A stretch of 64,000 nucleotides of DNA from an uncultured Oscillospiraceae bacterium (GTDB lineage Bacteria; Bacillota; Clostridia; Oscillospirales; Oscillospiraceae). The stretch is taken from positions 1-64,000 of the forward strand of contig CAJTPV010000003.1 in assembly GCA_910578505.1 (NCBI GenBank), read 5' to 3'. A program made the translations under genes and the position numbers. Shown here one piece after another: positions 18,246 to 27,207 of this stretch (position 1 is its first letter; every line of letters starts with the position of its first letter). Under the pieces are notes generated by a model. It made no database searches and was not told the origin of the DNA. It saw only the letters and a program-made list of their open reading frames with translations.

Positions 18246-18932
18246 ATGGCGCTGTACGCCATCGGCGATCTGCACCTGTCCCTGACGGTCGATAAGCCGA
18301 TGGATATATTCGGGGCAGGCTGGGCCGGCCATGTGCGGAAGCTGGAGGAGGCTTTTTCCCAGATGGATGAGGCGGATGTGACCGTACTGTGCGGCGACAC
18401 CTCCTGGGGCATTGACTTGGACGAGAGTCTGGAGGACTTCCTGTTCATTGACCGGCTGCCGGGGAGGAAAATCATACTCAAGGGCAACCACGACTACTGG
18501 TGGAATACCGCCGCGAAGATGAGGCGCTTTTTTGAGGAGTACCGTATCAGCTCCATTGATATTCTCCACAACAACTGCTATTTCTATGGGGAGTACGCCA
18601 TCTGCGGCACCCGCGGGTGGTTTTACGAGGAGGAGCAGTCAGGACACAACGAGAAGGTCCTGAACCGGGAGGTCATGCGGCTGGAGGCGTCTTTGAAAGC
18701 GGCGGGGGACCGGCCTGTTCTGGCATTTCTGCACTATCCGCCCCTGTATATGGGCTACCGGTGTCCGGAGATCATCAGCAAGCTGGAGGAATACCAGGTC
18801 CGGCAGTGCTTTTACGGTCATCTGCACGGCCCTACCCACCGGCGGGCCATCGAGGGAACGGTGGGGCATGTGGCCTATAGCCTGGTGTCCGCGGATTATC
18901 TGGGGTTTGTCCCGAAAAAAATATTGAATTAG
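18246..18932 (+). CDS. Calcineurin-like metallophosphoesterase
   Basis: The 228-residue protein carries the metallophosphoesterase metal-binding series: AIGDLHLS (D7, H9), CGDTSWG, GNHDYWW, the histidine in FLHYPP, and the final GHLHG. It is probably cytoplasmic, with no signal peptide. The substrate is unknown. GAGAGGGGAGC is the ribosome site. It probably closes the rbgA-thrC transcription unit. Confidence 0.88.
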   Translation: MALYAIGDLHLSLTVDKPMDIFGAGWAGHVRKLEEAFSQMDEADVTVLCGDTSWGIDLDESLEDFLFIDRLPGRKIILKGNHDYWWNTAAKMRRFFEEYRISSIDILHNNCYFYGEYAICGTRGWFYEEEQSGHNEKVLNREVMRLEASLKAAGDRPVLAFLHYPPLYMGYRCPEIISKLEEYQVRQCFYGHLHGPTHRRAIEGTVGHVAYSLVSADYLGFVPKKILN

Positions 18933-18964
18933 CGAAATTAGCACTGGAATTTTTTATTCTGTTG

Positions 18965-18973
18965 TGATACAAT
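18965..18973 (+). promoter_or_regulatory. Probable tig promoter (extended -10)
   Basis: TGaTACAAT at 18965-18973 is an extended -10. The -35 position (about 18945) holds only a weak TGGAAT. Confidence 0.5.
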
Positions 18974-19023
18974 ACAAAACTGGCTGACTGTGAGAGGCCG
19001 ACAGTAAACGGAGGAAAGTAAAC

Positions 19024-20415
19024 ATGAGTGTGAAAAGCTGCGATAAATTAGAAAAAAGTATGGTCGAACTGACCGTAGAAGTAAGCGCTGAGGATTTTGA
19101 CGCCGCCATTGAAAAGGCCTACAGAAAACAGCGCGGACAGATCAGAATGCCCGGCTTCCGTCCCGGCAAGGCCCCCCGCAAAATGATTGAGCGCGCCTAT
19201 GGCGAGGGCGTGTTCTATGAAGAGGCTGTGAATATCATCCTCCCCGACGCCTATGGGGACGCGGTCAAGGAGCAGGAGCTGGACGTGGTGGGCTATCCCA
19301 AGGTGGAGCTGCTGAACGTGGGCAAGGAGGGCTTCTCCTTCAAGGCCACTGTCGCCGTGTATCCGGAGGTGACCCTGGGCCAGTATAAGGGCGTGGAGGC
19401 CCCAAAGTCTGAGGTGCATGTCACCGATGAGGACGTGGAGAACCAGCTGAAGGCTATGGCGGACCGCAACAGCCGTCTGGTGGACCAGGACCGGGAGTCC
19501 CAGATGGGGGATATCGTCAACATTGATTTTAAGGGATATCTCAACGGCGCGCCCTTTGAGGGCGGCGAGGGGACCAACTACGACCTCTCCCTGGGCTCCG
19601 GCCAGTTTGTGCCCGGCTTTGAGGAGCAGGTGGCCGGGATGAAGGCCGGCGACGAGCGGGATATCGACATCACGTTCCCGGAGGACTACCACGCGGAGCT
19701 GGCCGGCAAGGCCGTTGTGTTCCACGTGAAGGCCAACGCCGTCAAGGTCAAAGAGATCCCTGAACTGGACGATGACTTTGCCATGGATGTGTCCGAGTTT
19801 GACACGCTGGACGAGCTGCGCGAGGATGTGCGGAAGAAGCTGACCGGGCAGCGCGAGGAGGCCGTCAAGCAGGAGTTTGAGAATGTGCTGATGGACAAAG
19901 TGGCGGACGAGATCCAGGCGGACATTCCTGACGATATGATCGAAAACCGCGCCCACTCCTTTGTGGAGGGCTTTGCCCGCCAGCTGATGGGCCAGGGGAT
20001 GACAGTGGAGCAGTATCTGCAGATGACCGGCTCCACGGAGGACGCCCTGCTGGAGCAGGCGATGGAGCCGGCTAAGCAGCAGGTCCGGCTGGACCTGGCA
20101 GTGGCCGCCATCATCAAGGCGGAGAATATCGAGGTCTCTGACGAGGAGATTGCCGCCGAGTTCCAGCGGCAGGCCGACGAGGTCAAGATGGACGTGGAGA
20201 CCCTGAAGAAGTACATGGAGGAGCCGGTGGTCCGGGAGCAGCTGCTGCGGAACAAGGCGATCGCCGTTGTTGTGGACAGTGCGGTGGCCCTGAAGCCTGA
20301 ACTGACAGAGGAGAGCGAGGCGCCTGCGGAGGAGGCCCCGGCAAAGCCCAAACGGACCAGAAAGAAGAAGGAGGCCCCCGCCGAGACGCCTGCTGAGGAG
20401 CAGCAGGAGGGATAA
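19024..20415 (+). CDS. tig: Trigger factor
   Basis: Ribosome-associated chaperone and peptidyl-prolyl isomerase that meets nascent chains. The 463-residue product has the ribosome-binding signature GFRPGKAPRKMIE (about 42-54), a central FKBP-type domain (GDIVNIDFKGYLNGAPFEGG near 162-181), and a helical C-terminal arm domain. The last 45 residues are a low-complexity Glu/Ala/Lys-Pro tail. RBS is CGGAGGAAAG. It is followed by clpP and clpX, the usual Bacillota order. Confidence 0.96.
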   Translation: MSVKSCDKLEKSMVELTVEVSAEDFDAAIEKAYRKQRGQIRMPGFRPGKAPRKMIERAYGEGVFYEEAVNIILPDAYGDAVKEQELDVVGYPKVELLNVGKEGFSFKATVAVYPEVTLGQYKGVEAPKSEVHVTDEDVENQLKAMADRNSRLVDQDRESQMGDIVNIDFKGYLNGAPFEGGEGTNYDLSLGSGQFVPGFEEQVAGMKAGDERDIDITFPEDYHAELAGKAVVFHVKANAVKVKEIPELDDDFAMDVSEFDTLDELREDVRKKLTGQREEAVKQEFENVLMDKVADEIQADIPDDMIENRAHSFVEGFARQLMGQGMTVEQYLQMTGSTEDALLEQAMEPAKQQVRLDLAVAAIIKAENIEVSDEEIAAEFQRQADEVKMDVETLKKYMEEPVVREQLLRNKAIAVVVDSAVALKPELTEESEAPAEEAPAKPKRTRKKKEAPAETPAEEQQEG

Positions 20416-20524
20416 GCAGCTCTTGTACTAAAATTTACCGGATGTGGTTATCCTAGTGCGGTGACGCGCCGAAGCGGGAGGGAGTTCACCAGTTTCGCAA
20501 ATACAATTCAGGAGGTAACACACC

Positions 20525-21106
20525 ATGAGTTTAGTTCCATATGTAGTTGAGCAGACCAATCGGGGAGAGCGGTCTTACGATATTTTTTCCCGTCTGCTGA
20601 ACGACCGCATCGTCTTCCTGGGTGAAGAAGTGAACGCCACCACGGCCAGCTTGGTAGTGGCCCAGCTTCTGTATCTGGAGGCGCAGGACCCGGACAAGGA
20701 GATTCAGCTGTATATCAACAGTCCGGGCGGTTCTGTAACGGACGGTATGGCAATTTATGACACCATGCAGTATGTCAAGTGCGATGTGTCCACTATCTGT
20801 GTGGGCATGGCGGCCAGCATGGGCGCGTTCCTGCTGTCCTCCGGCGCAAAGGGCAAGCGGCTGGCGCTGCCCAACGCGGAGATTATGATCCACCAGCCCT
20901 CCGCCGGGACCAAGGGGCAGGTGACGGACATGGCCATTCATCTCAAACGGCTGCAGACCATCAAGACCCGCCTGAACAACATTCTGGCGGCCAACACCGG
21001 GCAAAGCCTGGAGACCGTCACGGCGGACTGCGAGCGCGACAACTTCATGACGGCCGAGGAGGCCAAGGAGTATGGCCTGATTGACAAGGTCATCTATTCG
21101 CGATAA
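20525..21106 (+). CDS. clpP: ATP-dependent Clp protease proteolytic subunit
   Basis: Self-compartmentalised serine protease that works with ClpX. The 193-residue mature-length protein shows the catalytic serine in VGMAASMGAFLLSSG (about 92-106), the histidine in MIHQPSAG and a downstream aspartate. RBS is AGGAGGTAACACACC. It lies 109 bases after tig, with no confident promoter found between them. Confidence 0.97.
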   Translation: MSLVPYVVEQTNRGERSYDIFSRLLNDRIVFLGEEVNATTASLVVAQLLYLEAQDPDKEIQLYINSPGGSVTDGMAIYDTMQYVKCDVSTICVGMAASMGAFLLSSGAKGKRLALPNAEIMIHQPSAGTKGQVTDMAIHLKRLQTIKTRLNNILAANTGQSLETVTADCERDNFMTAEEAKEYGLIDKVIYSR

Positions 21107-21124
21107 CCGGGAAGGAATACAATC

Positions 21125-22387
21125 ATGATGAATGACGAGACAAAGAAGCCGCTGCGCTGTTCCTTCTGCGGCAAGCGTGAGAGCGAGGTGCGGCGCCTGA
21201 TTCAGGGCCCCGGCGCGCGTATCTGCGACCAGTGCGTGCAGCTGTGCGTGAGCCTGCTGGAGGAGGAGCTGGGCCGGGGCGACTACGCACCGGAGCTTCC
21301 CGACAAGCTGCCTAAGCCCCATCAGGTGAAGACGATCCTGGACCAATATGTCATCGGCCAGGAGAGGGCGAAGATTGCGCTGTCCGTGGCGGTTTACAAC
21401 CACTATAAGCGGATTTTCTTTGGCGGGTCCGGCGGGGTGGAGCTGCAGAAGAGCAATATTCTGATGATCGGTCCAACAGGCAGCGGCAAAACCCACTTTG
21501 CCCAGACCCTGGCCCGGATCCTGCAGGTGCCCTTTGCCATCGCGGACGCCACGACGCTGACGGAGGCCGGTTATGTGGGCGACGATGTGGAGAACATCCT
21601 TCTGCGCCTGCTCCAGGCCGCGGATTACGACGTGGAGCTGGCGGAGCACGGTATTATCTATGTGGATGAGATCGACAAGATTGCCCGCAAGAGCGAAAAC
21701 ACCTCCATTACCCGCGATGTCTCCGGCGAGGGTGTGCAGCAGGCGCTGCTGAAGATCCTGGAGGGCACGGTGGCCAATGTGCCGCCCCAGGGGGGGCGCA
21801 AGCACCCCCATCAGGAGTTTATCCAGATCGATACCCACAACATCCTCTTTATCTGCGGCGGCGCCTTTGACGGTCTGGAGAAGATCATTGAGCGGCGGAC
21901 CGACAAGCGGAGCATGGGCTTTGACGCGCCCATTCAGAGCAAGAAGGACCGGGACGTGGGCGCAATCATGAAGGAAGTCCAGCCCCACGACCTGCTGAAA
22001 TTTGGCATCATCCCGGAGCTGGTGGGCCGCCTGCCCATCATTGCGCCGCTGGATTCCCTGACCAGAGAGGACCTGGTCAGGATTTTGACCGAGCCCAAAA
22101 ACGCGCTGCTCAAGCAGTATGAGCAGATGTTCTCCTATGACAAGGTGGAGCTGACCTTTGAGCAGGAGGCGCTGGAGGCGGTGGCGGATAAAGCCATTGA
22201 GCGCAATATCGGCGCCCGCGGCCTGCGGGCTGTGATGGAGGGCATTCTGACAGACATCATGTTCGACATCCCCTCTGACCCCCTGGTGGAAAAGGTTGTC
22301 ATCACGCCCGCCTGTGTGCGGGGAGAATGCGGACCCACCTTTGTACGCGGCAACGGCAGAAGGGCCAATACGCAGACTACGGCCTGA
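21125..22387 (+). CDS. clpX: ATP-dependent Clp protease ATP-binding subunit
   Basis: AAA+ unfoldase that feeds substrates to ClpP. The 420-residue protein has the N-terminal C4 zinc-binding domain (CSFCGKRESEV...ICDQCVQLC), Walker A GPTGSGKTHFAQ (about 115-126), Walker B IIYVDEIDKIA, and the RKSENTSITRDVSGEGVQQA sensor region. It starts 18 bases after clpP, so the two are co-expressed. GGAAGGAATACAATC precedes the first of two tandem ATGs. Confidence 0.97.
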   Translation: MMNDETKKPLRCSFCGKRESEVRRLIQGPGARICDQCVQLCVSLLEEELGRGDYAPELPDKLPKPHQVKTILDQYVIGQERAKIALSVAVYNHYKRIFFGGSGGVELQKSNILMIGPTGSGKTHFAQTLARILQVPFAIADATTLTEAGYVGDDVENILLRLLQAADYDVELAEHGIIYVDEIDKIARKSENTSITRDVSGEGVQQALLKILEGTVANVPPQGGRKHPHQEFIQIDTHNILFICGGAFDGLEKIIERRTDKRSMGFDAPIQSKKDRDVGAIMKEVQPHDLLKFGIIPELVGRLPIIAPLDSLTREDLVRILTEPKNALLKQYEQMFSYDKVELTFEQEALEAVADKAIERNIGARGLRAVMEGILTDIMFDIPSDPLVEKVVITPACVRGECGPTFVRGNGRRANTQTTA

Positions 22388-22395
22388 CATGACAT

Positions 22396-22484
22396 CGTCA
22401 AAAAAGTTTCGGCGCAGCTTCGTTTCGCCTTCCGGGGACGCTCCCGAAGGCGAAACGAAGTTTGCGCAGGTGGATTTTTTGACG
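22396..22484. repeat. 89-bp imperfect palindrome between clpX and lon
   Basis: Ends CGTCAAAAAA (22396-22405) and TTTTTTGACG (22475-22484) flank a perfect 15-bp stem CTTCGTTTCGCCTTC (22418-22432) / GAAGGCGAAACGAAG (22446-22460) with GGCGCAG/GCGC flanks. It is too long and symmetric for an ordinary terminator and resembles an interspersed palindromic repeat. It could also act as a terminator or mRNA processing element. Confidence 0.7.
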
Positions 22485-22534
22485 CTCTCTTGAAAAGCAG
22501 TGGACCCCCACTTCCGGTGAGAGGAGACCGACCT

Positions 22535-24946
22535 ATGGAAACGATAGAAAATACAACCATGAATATGCCTGTTCTGGCGCTGCGGGGCCTGACCATCTTT
22601 CCGGGCTGCGTGCTGAGCTTTGACGTGGAGCGGGATATCTCCATCCATGCCCTGGAGCGGGCGATGGAGGGAGATCAGTACATCTTTCTGGTGGCCCAGC
22701 GGGATTTGACCACATCCGGCCCTGAGGAGCGGGATCTCTACAGCGTGGGGACGATCTCCCTGCTCCGTCAGATCCTGCGCCTGAGTGAGAACTCCGTGCG
22801 CGTGATGATGGAGGGCCGTACCCGTGCGCGTCTGCGGCGGCTGTGGCAGACCGAGCCATACCTGCAGGGGAACGTGGAGCCCCTGCGGGAGGCGAAGGCC
22901 CGCATCTCTGATTTCCAGCTGGAGGCCCTGCTGCGCCAGACCTGCAATAATTTTGCCGAGTATGCGTCCCTGACCCCCAGAATGGGGAATGAAATTGTCG
23001 CCGCCGTCATGGACGACCGGGAGCCGGGCCATCTGGCGGACTTCATTGCCCAGAACATCATGCTGCGCCACCAGGACCGGCAGGCGATCCTGGAAGAGAT
23101 CCGCCCTGTCCCCAGGCTGCGCAAGGTCAACGAGCTGCTGGTCCGGGAGGCTGAGGTGCTCAACTATGAGCATGAGCTGGAGGGAAAGATTCGCCGGGAG
23201 ATGGGCGAGGCCCAGCGGGACCACATCATTCGGGAGCAGATCCGCCTTTTACAGCGCGAGCTGGGCGAGGATGAGGACAGCGAGCTGGCGGAGTACCGGG
23301 GCAAAATTCTGGAACGGGAATTTTCCAGCGAGGTGGAGGAGAAGCTGCTGAAGGAGGTGGACCGCCTGGCGAAGCAGCCCTTTTCCAGCGCCGAGGCGGC
23401 GGTCATCCGCAACTACCTGGACGTATGTCTGGACATGCCGTGGGGCGAGGAGACCAGTGAGCGGGCCAGTGTCAGCGCAGCGCGGAAGCTGTTGGACCGC
23501 GACCACTTCGGCCTGGAAAAGGTGAAGGAGCGGATACTGGAGTTTATCGCTGTCCGGCAGCTGAACCCAGAGGCAAAGGGACAGATTATCTGTCTGGTGG
23601 GGCCGCCGGGGGTGGGGAAGACCTCCATTGCCATCTCTGTGGCTGCAGCGCTGAACCGGAAGCTGGCCCGGCTGAGTTTGGGCGGCGTCCGGGATGAGGC
23701 GGACATCCGGGGCCACCGCAAAACCTATATTGGCGCAATGCCGGGGCGCATCGTCAACGCCATCAGCCAGAGCGGGAGCATGAATCCGCTGCTGCTGCTG
23801 GACGAGGTGGATAAGATGGGCAGCGACTTTCGCGGCGACCCGTCGGCAGCTCTGCTGGAGGTGCTGGACAGCGAGCAGAATTATGCGTTCCGGGACCATT
23901 TTCTGGAGATTCCTCTGGACTTGAGCAAGGTGCTTTTTATTACGACTGCCAACACCACATCCACCATCCCGCGCCCGCTGCTGGACCGGATGGAGGTAAT
24001 CGAACTGACCAGCTACACGGACGAGGAGAAACTGCAGATTGCACGGAAATACCTGCTGCCCAAGCAGATGAAGGAGCACGGCATCGGCGGACGGGCGCTG
24101 CGGATCAGCGACGAGGCCATCCGCTCCGCCATCACCGGGTATACCAGGGAGTCCGGTGTCCGCAATCTGGAGCGGACAATGGGGAAGCTGTGCCGAAAGG
24201 CCGCGATGCGCCTGGTAACAGGAAATGGCAAGCGAATTGCCATTACAGCAGAGAACCTGGAGGAATTCCTGGGTGTGCGCCGTTATCTGCCGCCGGTGTT
24301 GGATAAGGACCCGGTGGGCGTGGTGAATGGCTTGGCCTGGACGGAGGTGGGCGGTGAGCTGCTGGAGGTCGAGGTCAATGTGATGGAGGGAACCGGGAAG
24401 CTGGAGCTGACCGGCAATCTGGGCGACGTGATGAAGGAGTCCGCCCAGGCGGCCGTCAGCTGTATCCGCAGCCGTGTCAAACAGCTGGGGATCGATCCGG
24501 AGTTCCATAAAAACCGGGATATCCACATCCACTTTCCGGAGGGGGCGGTGCCGAAGGACGGCCCGTCAGCCGGCGTAGCGATTACCACGGCGGTGGTGTC
24601 CGCGCTGACAGAGCGGAAGGTCCGGAGCGATGTGGCCATGACCGGAGAGGTGACCCTGCGGGGCCGGGTGCTGGCCATCGGCGGACTGAAGGAGAAGACA
24701 ATGGCCGCCAAACGCAGCGGCATCCGGACAGTCATCCTGCCCAAGGAGAACCAGCGGGATCTGTCCGAGATCGACCCGGTGGTACGGGAGTCCCTGCGCT
24801 TTGTCACGGCGGAGTCCATTGACACTGTTCTGAACGAGGCCCTCTACAGACCGGAACCGAGGCCGGAGCCGGAGCGCAGTGATGAGATCATTACGACATT
24901 CCTGCCGCCGGACCCGGCGGTACCGGACACGGCGCTGCGGCAATAA
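22535..24946 (+). CDS. lon: ATP-dependent protease Lon
   Basis: AAA+ serine protease for damaged and regulatory proteins. The 803-residue product has the N-terminal LON substrate domain (MPVLALRGLTIFPGCVLSF), Walker A GPPGVGKTS (about 350), the GHRKTYIGAMPGRI pore region, and the Ser-Lys protease domain with KDGPSAGVAI. The start ATG at 22535 follows GAGAGGAGACCGACCT; the upstream frame extension falls in the palindromic region and is not coding-like. It ends 24 bases before engB. Confidence 0.96.
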   Translation: METIENTTMNMPVLALRGLTIFPGCVLSFDVERDISIHALERAMEGDQYIFLVAQRDLTTSGPEERDLYSVGTISLLRQILRLSENSVRVMMEGRTRARLRRLWQTEPYLQGNVEPLREAKARISDFQLEALLRQTCNNFAEYASLTPRMGNEIVAAVMDDREPGHLADFIAQNIMLRHQDRQAILEEIRPVPRLRKVNELLVREAEVLNYEHELEGKIRREMGEAQRDHIIREQIRLLQRELGEDEDSELAEYRGKILEREFSSEVEEKLLKEVDRLAKQPFSSAEAAVIRNYLDVCLDMPWGEETSERASVSAARKLLDRDHFGLEKVKERILEFIAVRQLNPEAKGQIICLVGPPGVGKTSIAISVAAALNRKLARLSLGGVRDEADIRGHRKTYIGAMPGRIVNAISQSGSMNPLLLLDEVDKMGSDFRGDPSAALLEVLDSEQNYAFRDHFLEIPLDLSKVLFITTANTTSTIPRPLLDRMEVIELTSYTDEEKLQIARKYLLPKQMKEHGIGGRALRISDEAIRSAITGYTRESGVRNLERTMGKLCRKAAMRLVTGNGKRIAITAENLEEFLGVRRYLPPVLDKDPVGVVNGLAWTEVGGELLEVEVNVMEGTGKLELTGNLGDVMKESAQAAVSCIRSRVKQLGIDPEFHKNRDIHIHFPEGAVPKDGPSAGVAITTAVVSALTERKVRSDVAMTGEVTLRGRVLAIGGLKEKTMAAKRSGIRTVILPKENQRDLSEIDPVVRESLRFVTAESIDTVLNEALYRPEPRPEPERSDEIITTFLPPDPAVPDTALRQ

Positions 24947-24970
24947 CCTGACAGCAGAGGAGGAAACGCC

Positions 24971-25561
24971 ATGCCCATCAATTTCAACCGTGTGGAGTTT
25001 ATCCGCTCTGCCGCGTCTCCGAAGGATTTTCTGCGGGACGGTCTGCCGCAGCTTGCCTTTGCGGGGCGGTCCAACGTGGGGAAGAGCTCGGTGATCAACC
25101 GGATTGTGAACCGGAAAAATTTTGCCCGCGTAGGCGCTTCGCCGGGAAAGACCAGCCAGATCAACTATTTCCTGCTGGATGAGAGGGCGTATCTGGTGGA
25201 CCTGCCGGGATACGGCTACGCGAAGGTGTCCAAGGCGGAGCGGGACCGGTGGGGACGGCTGATGGAGGCGTATTTCGCCTCCGGGCTGATTTCCTGGGGC
25301 GTGATGATCGTGGACGCCCGGCACAAGCCCACGGCAGATGATGTGACCATGGCGGAGTGGTTTTATGACACCGGCTGCCCGCTGATTGTGGTGGCAAACA
25401 AACTGGATAAGCTGAAAAAGTCCCAGATTGAGCCGAATCTGGCGGTCATCCGGGAAACCCTGTCCCTTCGGGATGGCGACCGGCTGGTGGCCTTCTCAGC
25501 CGAAAAGGGCGACGGGAAGGAGCAGCTGCTGGCGCTGCTGGAAAGGACGATGGAGGCATAA
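24971..25561 (+). CDS. engB: Ribosome biogenesis GTP-binding protein YsxC/EngB
   Basis: An essential GTPase of 50S assembly. The 196-residue protein has G1 GRSNVGKSS (about 32-40), G3 DLPGYGYAKV (about 77-86) and G4 NKLDK (about 141-145), the standard EngB set. RBS is AGAGGAGGAAACGCC. The lon-engB pairing is usual in Bacillota. Confidence 0.96.
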   Translation: MPINFNRVEFIRSAASPKDFLRDGLPQLAFAGRSNVGKSSVINRIVNRKNFARVGASPGKTSQINYFLLDERAYLVDLPGYGYAKVSKAERDRWGRLMEAYFASGLISWGVMIVDARHKPTADDVTMAEWFYDTGCPLIVVANKLDKLKKSQIEPNLAVIRETLSLRDGDRLVAFSAEKGDGKEQLLALLERTMEA

Positions 25562-25602
25562 AGAATGCAGGGGTCTGCGCGGAACAGGCCCCTGCATTCT
25601 TT
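25560..25602. terminator. Bidirectional terminator between engB and lipoprotein gene
   Basis: AAAGAATGCAGGGG (25560-25573) pairs perfectly with CCCCTGCATTCTTT (25589-25602), with A and T tails on both sides. It separates converging genes. Confidence 0.9.
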
Positions 25603-25613
25603 GCGATATCCAG

Positions 25614-26117
25614 TTACCGGTGGAGCAGGAATCCGTAGCCCATGGCGCCAGACAGCTCGCTGTAGCTGTTCCACTCCGCCTGGGCCAGCAGGACGATATC
25701 CCCGCTGCCATCGGGGACAACGAAGGAAAAGAGGTTGTTGTTGAAGGTAACCTCCGTCGTCTGCCCCTCCGGGATGCTGTCGCCGGCAGGTTCATCAGCG
25801 GACCAGTACGTCACCGTGACGCGGTCCGGCAGCACGGAGAAGCGCATGGAAACCTCCGTACCGGCGTATGCGGACAGGGCGGAATTTTCGGAGAGTATGT
25901 CCAGGGCCTGCAGCGGGTGGAGGGCGTCGGCCACAAGGCTCTGCCCCTTATAGGTCCAGCTCCCGCCGCCGCTGGTGGCCTGAGCGGTCTGCTGACCGCC
26001 GGCAGAGACAGTCATTGTTGGTACGGTGGCCTGGAGTTCCTCGCTGCTCAATTGTCCGCAGGCGGACAGGGACAGCAGGAAGCAGAGCGCCAGAATGAGT
26101 GCAATACCTTTTTTCAT
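25614..26117 (-). CDS. Putative lipoprotein of unknown function
   Basis: The 167-residue protein has a type II signal peptide ending in lipobox LSAC (Cys20), so it should be lipid-anchored outside the membrane. The mature part is Thr/Gln/Gly-rich at first, then mostly beta-like. It includes an immunoglobulin-like stretch around FNNNLFSFVVPDGSGDI. No family recognised. RBS is AAGGAGGATTTCATC. It lies downstream of a nitroreductase gene on the same strand, with a weak hairpin and T run between, so co-transcription is uncertain. Confidence 0.7.
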   Translation of the reverse strand: MKKGIALILALCFLLSLSACGQLSSEELQATVPTMTVSAGGQQTAQATSGGGSWTYKGQSLVADALHPLQALDILSENSALSAYAGTEVSMRFSVLPDRVTVTYWSADEPAGDSIPEGQTTEVTFNNNLFSFVVPDGSGDIVLLAQAEWNSYSELSGAMGYGFLLHR

Positions 26118-26185
26118 GATGAAATCCTCCTTGCATATAGACTATTGACAAAAATCCGGGCAGAGATGCTCCGCCAGATTTCGTT

Positions 26186-26965
26186 TTACCTCCACGCCAC
26201 CCGCGGCGGATTCCGCGGAGCAGTACGGCAAAAATGCAGGTCCGTATGTCCGACAATCAGACAGCTGTCCAAATGCCGTTTCTCCGTGACGCCGAAATAT
26301 TCCCGGAGTGCGGGATCATTGTCAATTGCCCTGGTGGCAAAGCCGCAGTACAGCGCGCCCAGCCCCATGGCGTGGGCCATCAGCTCCATGTTGGCCAGGG
26401 CCAGGCCGCCGTCCACAGGCCGCTCCGAGGTCACGGCGATCATCTGATTGCCGCCGTAGAAAAGCGTGTCCGGCTGGCCAGGATTTTCCAGATACTGCTC
26501 GTAGCGCCGGAGCAGCAGCTTTCGGCCATTTGCTTCGGCGAAGCGGGCAAAGCTCTCCCAGATTTTGGGGCGCATGGACTCGAACTCCTCATCCAGAACC
26601 ACAAAGCCAACGGATTGACTATTGCTGCTGGTGGGGGCGCAGCGCCCCGCCTCCAAAAGCTGTTCCAGCTGCCTGCGGGTCAGTTTCTCACCAGTGAATC
26701 GGCGGATGCTGCGGCGAAAGCGCATGGCGTTCAGCAACACATCCGGCTGCAGGTCAAAGGCGCTGCTCTCATAGGGAATGGGCGGCTCTAAAGCCGGCAT
26801 GGACGCCGCGCCGGCGGGACACAGGGCCACACACTGTCCGCAGGCGAAGCATACGGCCTGATTGCATTGAAAGCTGCCGTCCTGGGCCTGGTAAATGGCG
26901 CGGACGGCACAGTTTTCCGCACATTGGCCGCAGCGCGTACATTGTTCAGGATTGATCACTACCAT
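26186..26965 (-). CDS. Nitroreductase with N-terminal 2[4Fe-4S] ferredoxin domain
   Basis: The 259-residue protein joins two [4Fe-4S] clusters (C9-x2-C12-x2-C15-x3-C19 and C39-x2-C42-x2-C45-x3-C49) to an FMN-dependent nitroreductase domain with the RRSIRRF phosphate/FMN-binding start (about 83-89) and APTSSNSQ. Such fusions in anaerobes probably pass electrons from ferredoxin to FMN to reduce small organic substrates; the true substrate is unknown. A TATAAT-like -10 lies at 27006-27001 on the minus strand, with a weak -35. Confidence 0.88.
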   Translation of the reverse strand: MVVINPEQCTRCGQCAENCAVRAIYQAQDGSFQCNQAVCFACGQCVALCPAGAASMPALEPPIPYESSAFDLQPDVLLNAMRFRRSIRRFTGEKLTRRQLEQLLEAGRCAPTSSNSQSVGFVVLDEEFESMRPKIWESFARFAEANGRKLLLRRYEQYLENPGQPDTLFYGGNQMIAVTSERPVDGGLALANMELMAHAMGLGALYCGFATRAIDNDPALREYFGVTEKRHLDSCLIVGHTDLHFCRTAPRNPPRVAWR

Positions 26966-27132
26966 AGTATTCGCTCCTTATCTCGTTTTATGGCAGAGGT
27001 ATTATAGTACGATGCTGGAAAAAATGCCAGAGGAAATCGCGTATCTTGTCAAAAAGTTTACATTTGCCAGAAGGATGCGGTGAAAGATTTGGGAAGTTTT
27101 GTCAAGGACATAAAAAATTTGCAATTTACCAC

Positions 27133-27161
27133 TTTTCAAACAGCGGAAAATATATTAGAAT
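27133..27161 (+). promoter_or_regulatory. Possible pyrH operon promoter
   Basis: TTTTCA (27133-27138), 17 bases, TAGAAT (27156-27161). The area is strongly AT-rich compared with the surroundings. This is a moderate match only. Confidence 0.45.
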
Positions 27162-27207
27162 AGAGGACAGCGGATATCTCCAAAAATGAGCGGAGGGAAG
27201 AGAGCCT

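Noticed and set aside
20531..23224. About 900-codon minus-strand frame across clpP, clpX and part of lon
   Set aside because: It spans three well-supported plus-strand genes and the palindrome; no protein features.
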